Below, piece after piece: positions 5,533-5,652 of a stretch of 5,652 bases of DNA. Positions within the stretch are counted from its first letter, which is position 1; each line of letters starts with the position of its first letter. The translations under genes and the position numbers were made by a program. This DNA comes from Verrucomicrobiota bacterium (GTDB lineage: Bacteria; Verrucomicrobiota; Verrucomicrobiia; Opitutales; Opitutaceae), in contig JAUPWC010000327.1 of the NCBI GenBank assembly GCA_030916665.1, positions 1 to 5,652 on the forward strand, read 5' to 3'. Below the pieces are notes generated by a model. The model was given only the letters and a program-made list of their open reading frames with translations. It searched no databases and had not been told where the DNA came from.

Positions 5533-5652
5533 CGATTAAGCCCACGGATTCCGGTTTTGCCTGAGATTTTGTAGCCCTGTGCGGAAGCGCAGGGACAGGA
5601 ATCTGCGCCTGCATCCGAAAATCCCGCGGCTCCCGCCGCGTACACCGGCAAT
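5533..5652. other. Terminal intergenic stretch with small hairpins
   Basis: I see no convincing gene here. A short stem TGCG-GAAG-CGCA (5580-5591) is flanked by CCC (5575-5577) and GGG (5592-5594) with a 2-nt bulge. A second stem is CGCGG-6 nt-CCGCG (5625-5640). These could be remnants of further intergenic repeats. No tRNA or rRNA signature is visible. Confidence 0.4.

Noticed and set aside
5454..5651. Small minus-strand open frame at the right end
   Set aside because: It runs through the palindromic repeat and hairpins, and has low-complexity content and no domain or ribosome site that I can recognise.

Overview
The window is GC-rich DNA, densely coding and with short intergenic gaps. Gene content suggests a Gram-negative-type bacterium with an outer membrane. 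The combination of an E. coli-type MntR, a FeoB with a Cys-containing N-terminal extension, a signal-peptide-bearing beta-barrel protein and a short palindromic intergenic repeat containing GGTAGGGCGA fits Verrucomicrobiota, possibly Opitutaceae. That placement is an impression from gene style, not a search result.

Left part (1-2672, all minus strand): a tightly packed metal-transport operon. In transcription order it encodes an outer-membrane beta-barrel protein (2672-1908), a membrane-anchored protein with a DtxR-like sensor and two FeoA-like domains (1906-890), the G-protein/GDI part of FeoB (893-69), and the start of a further frame, in phase with the previous one and separated from it by a single TGA (65-1, running off the window). 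That last frame should carry the FeoB membrane permease. Gaps are 1 nt, a 4-nt overlap, and 3 nt, so translation is probably coupled throughout.

Centre (2673-3183): a divergent regulatory region holds a palindrome (2675-2690) very like the MntR box of E. coli. It is followed on the plus strand by mntR, which keeps all six Mn-ligand positions of the MntR family. The simplest reading is that MntR controls both itself and the Feo-type operon. The operon would then be a manganese (or mixed Mn/Fe) uptake system: a barrel for the outer membrane, FeoB for the inner membrane, and a membrane-tethered sensor that may act on FeoB rather than on DNA.

Right part (3184-5652): a 159-nt spacer, then an EF-G paralogue (3343-5451, plus strand) with altered GTPase motifs. 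A 75-nt palindromic repeat element begins 6 nt after its stop and could end transcription. The last 120 nt show only small hairpins and no gene I can support. The EF-G paralogue has no evident functional link to the metal genes.
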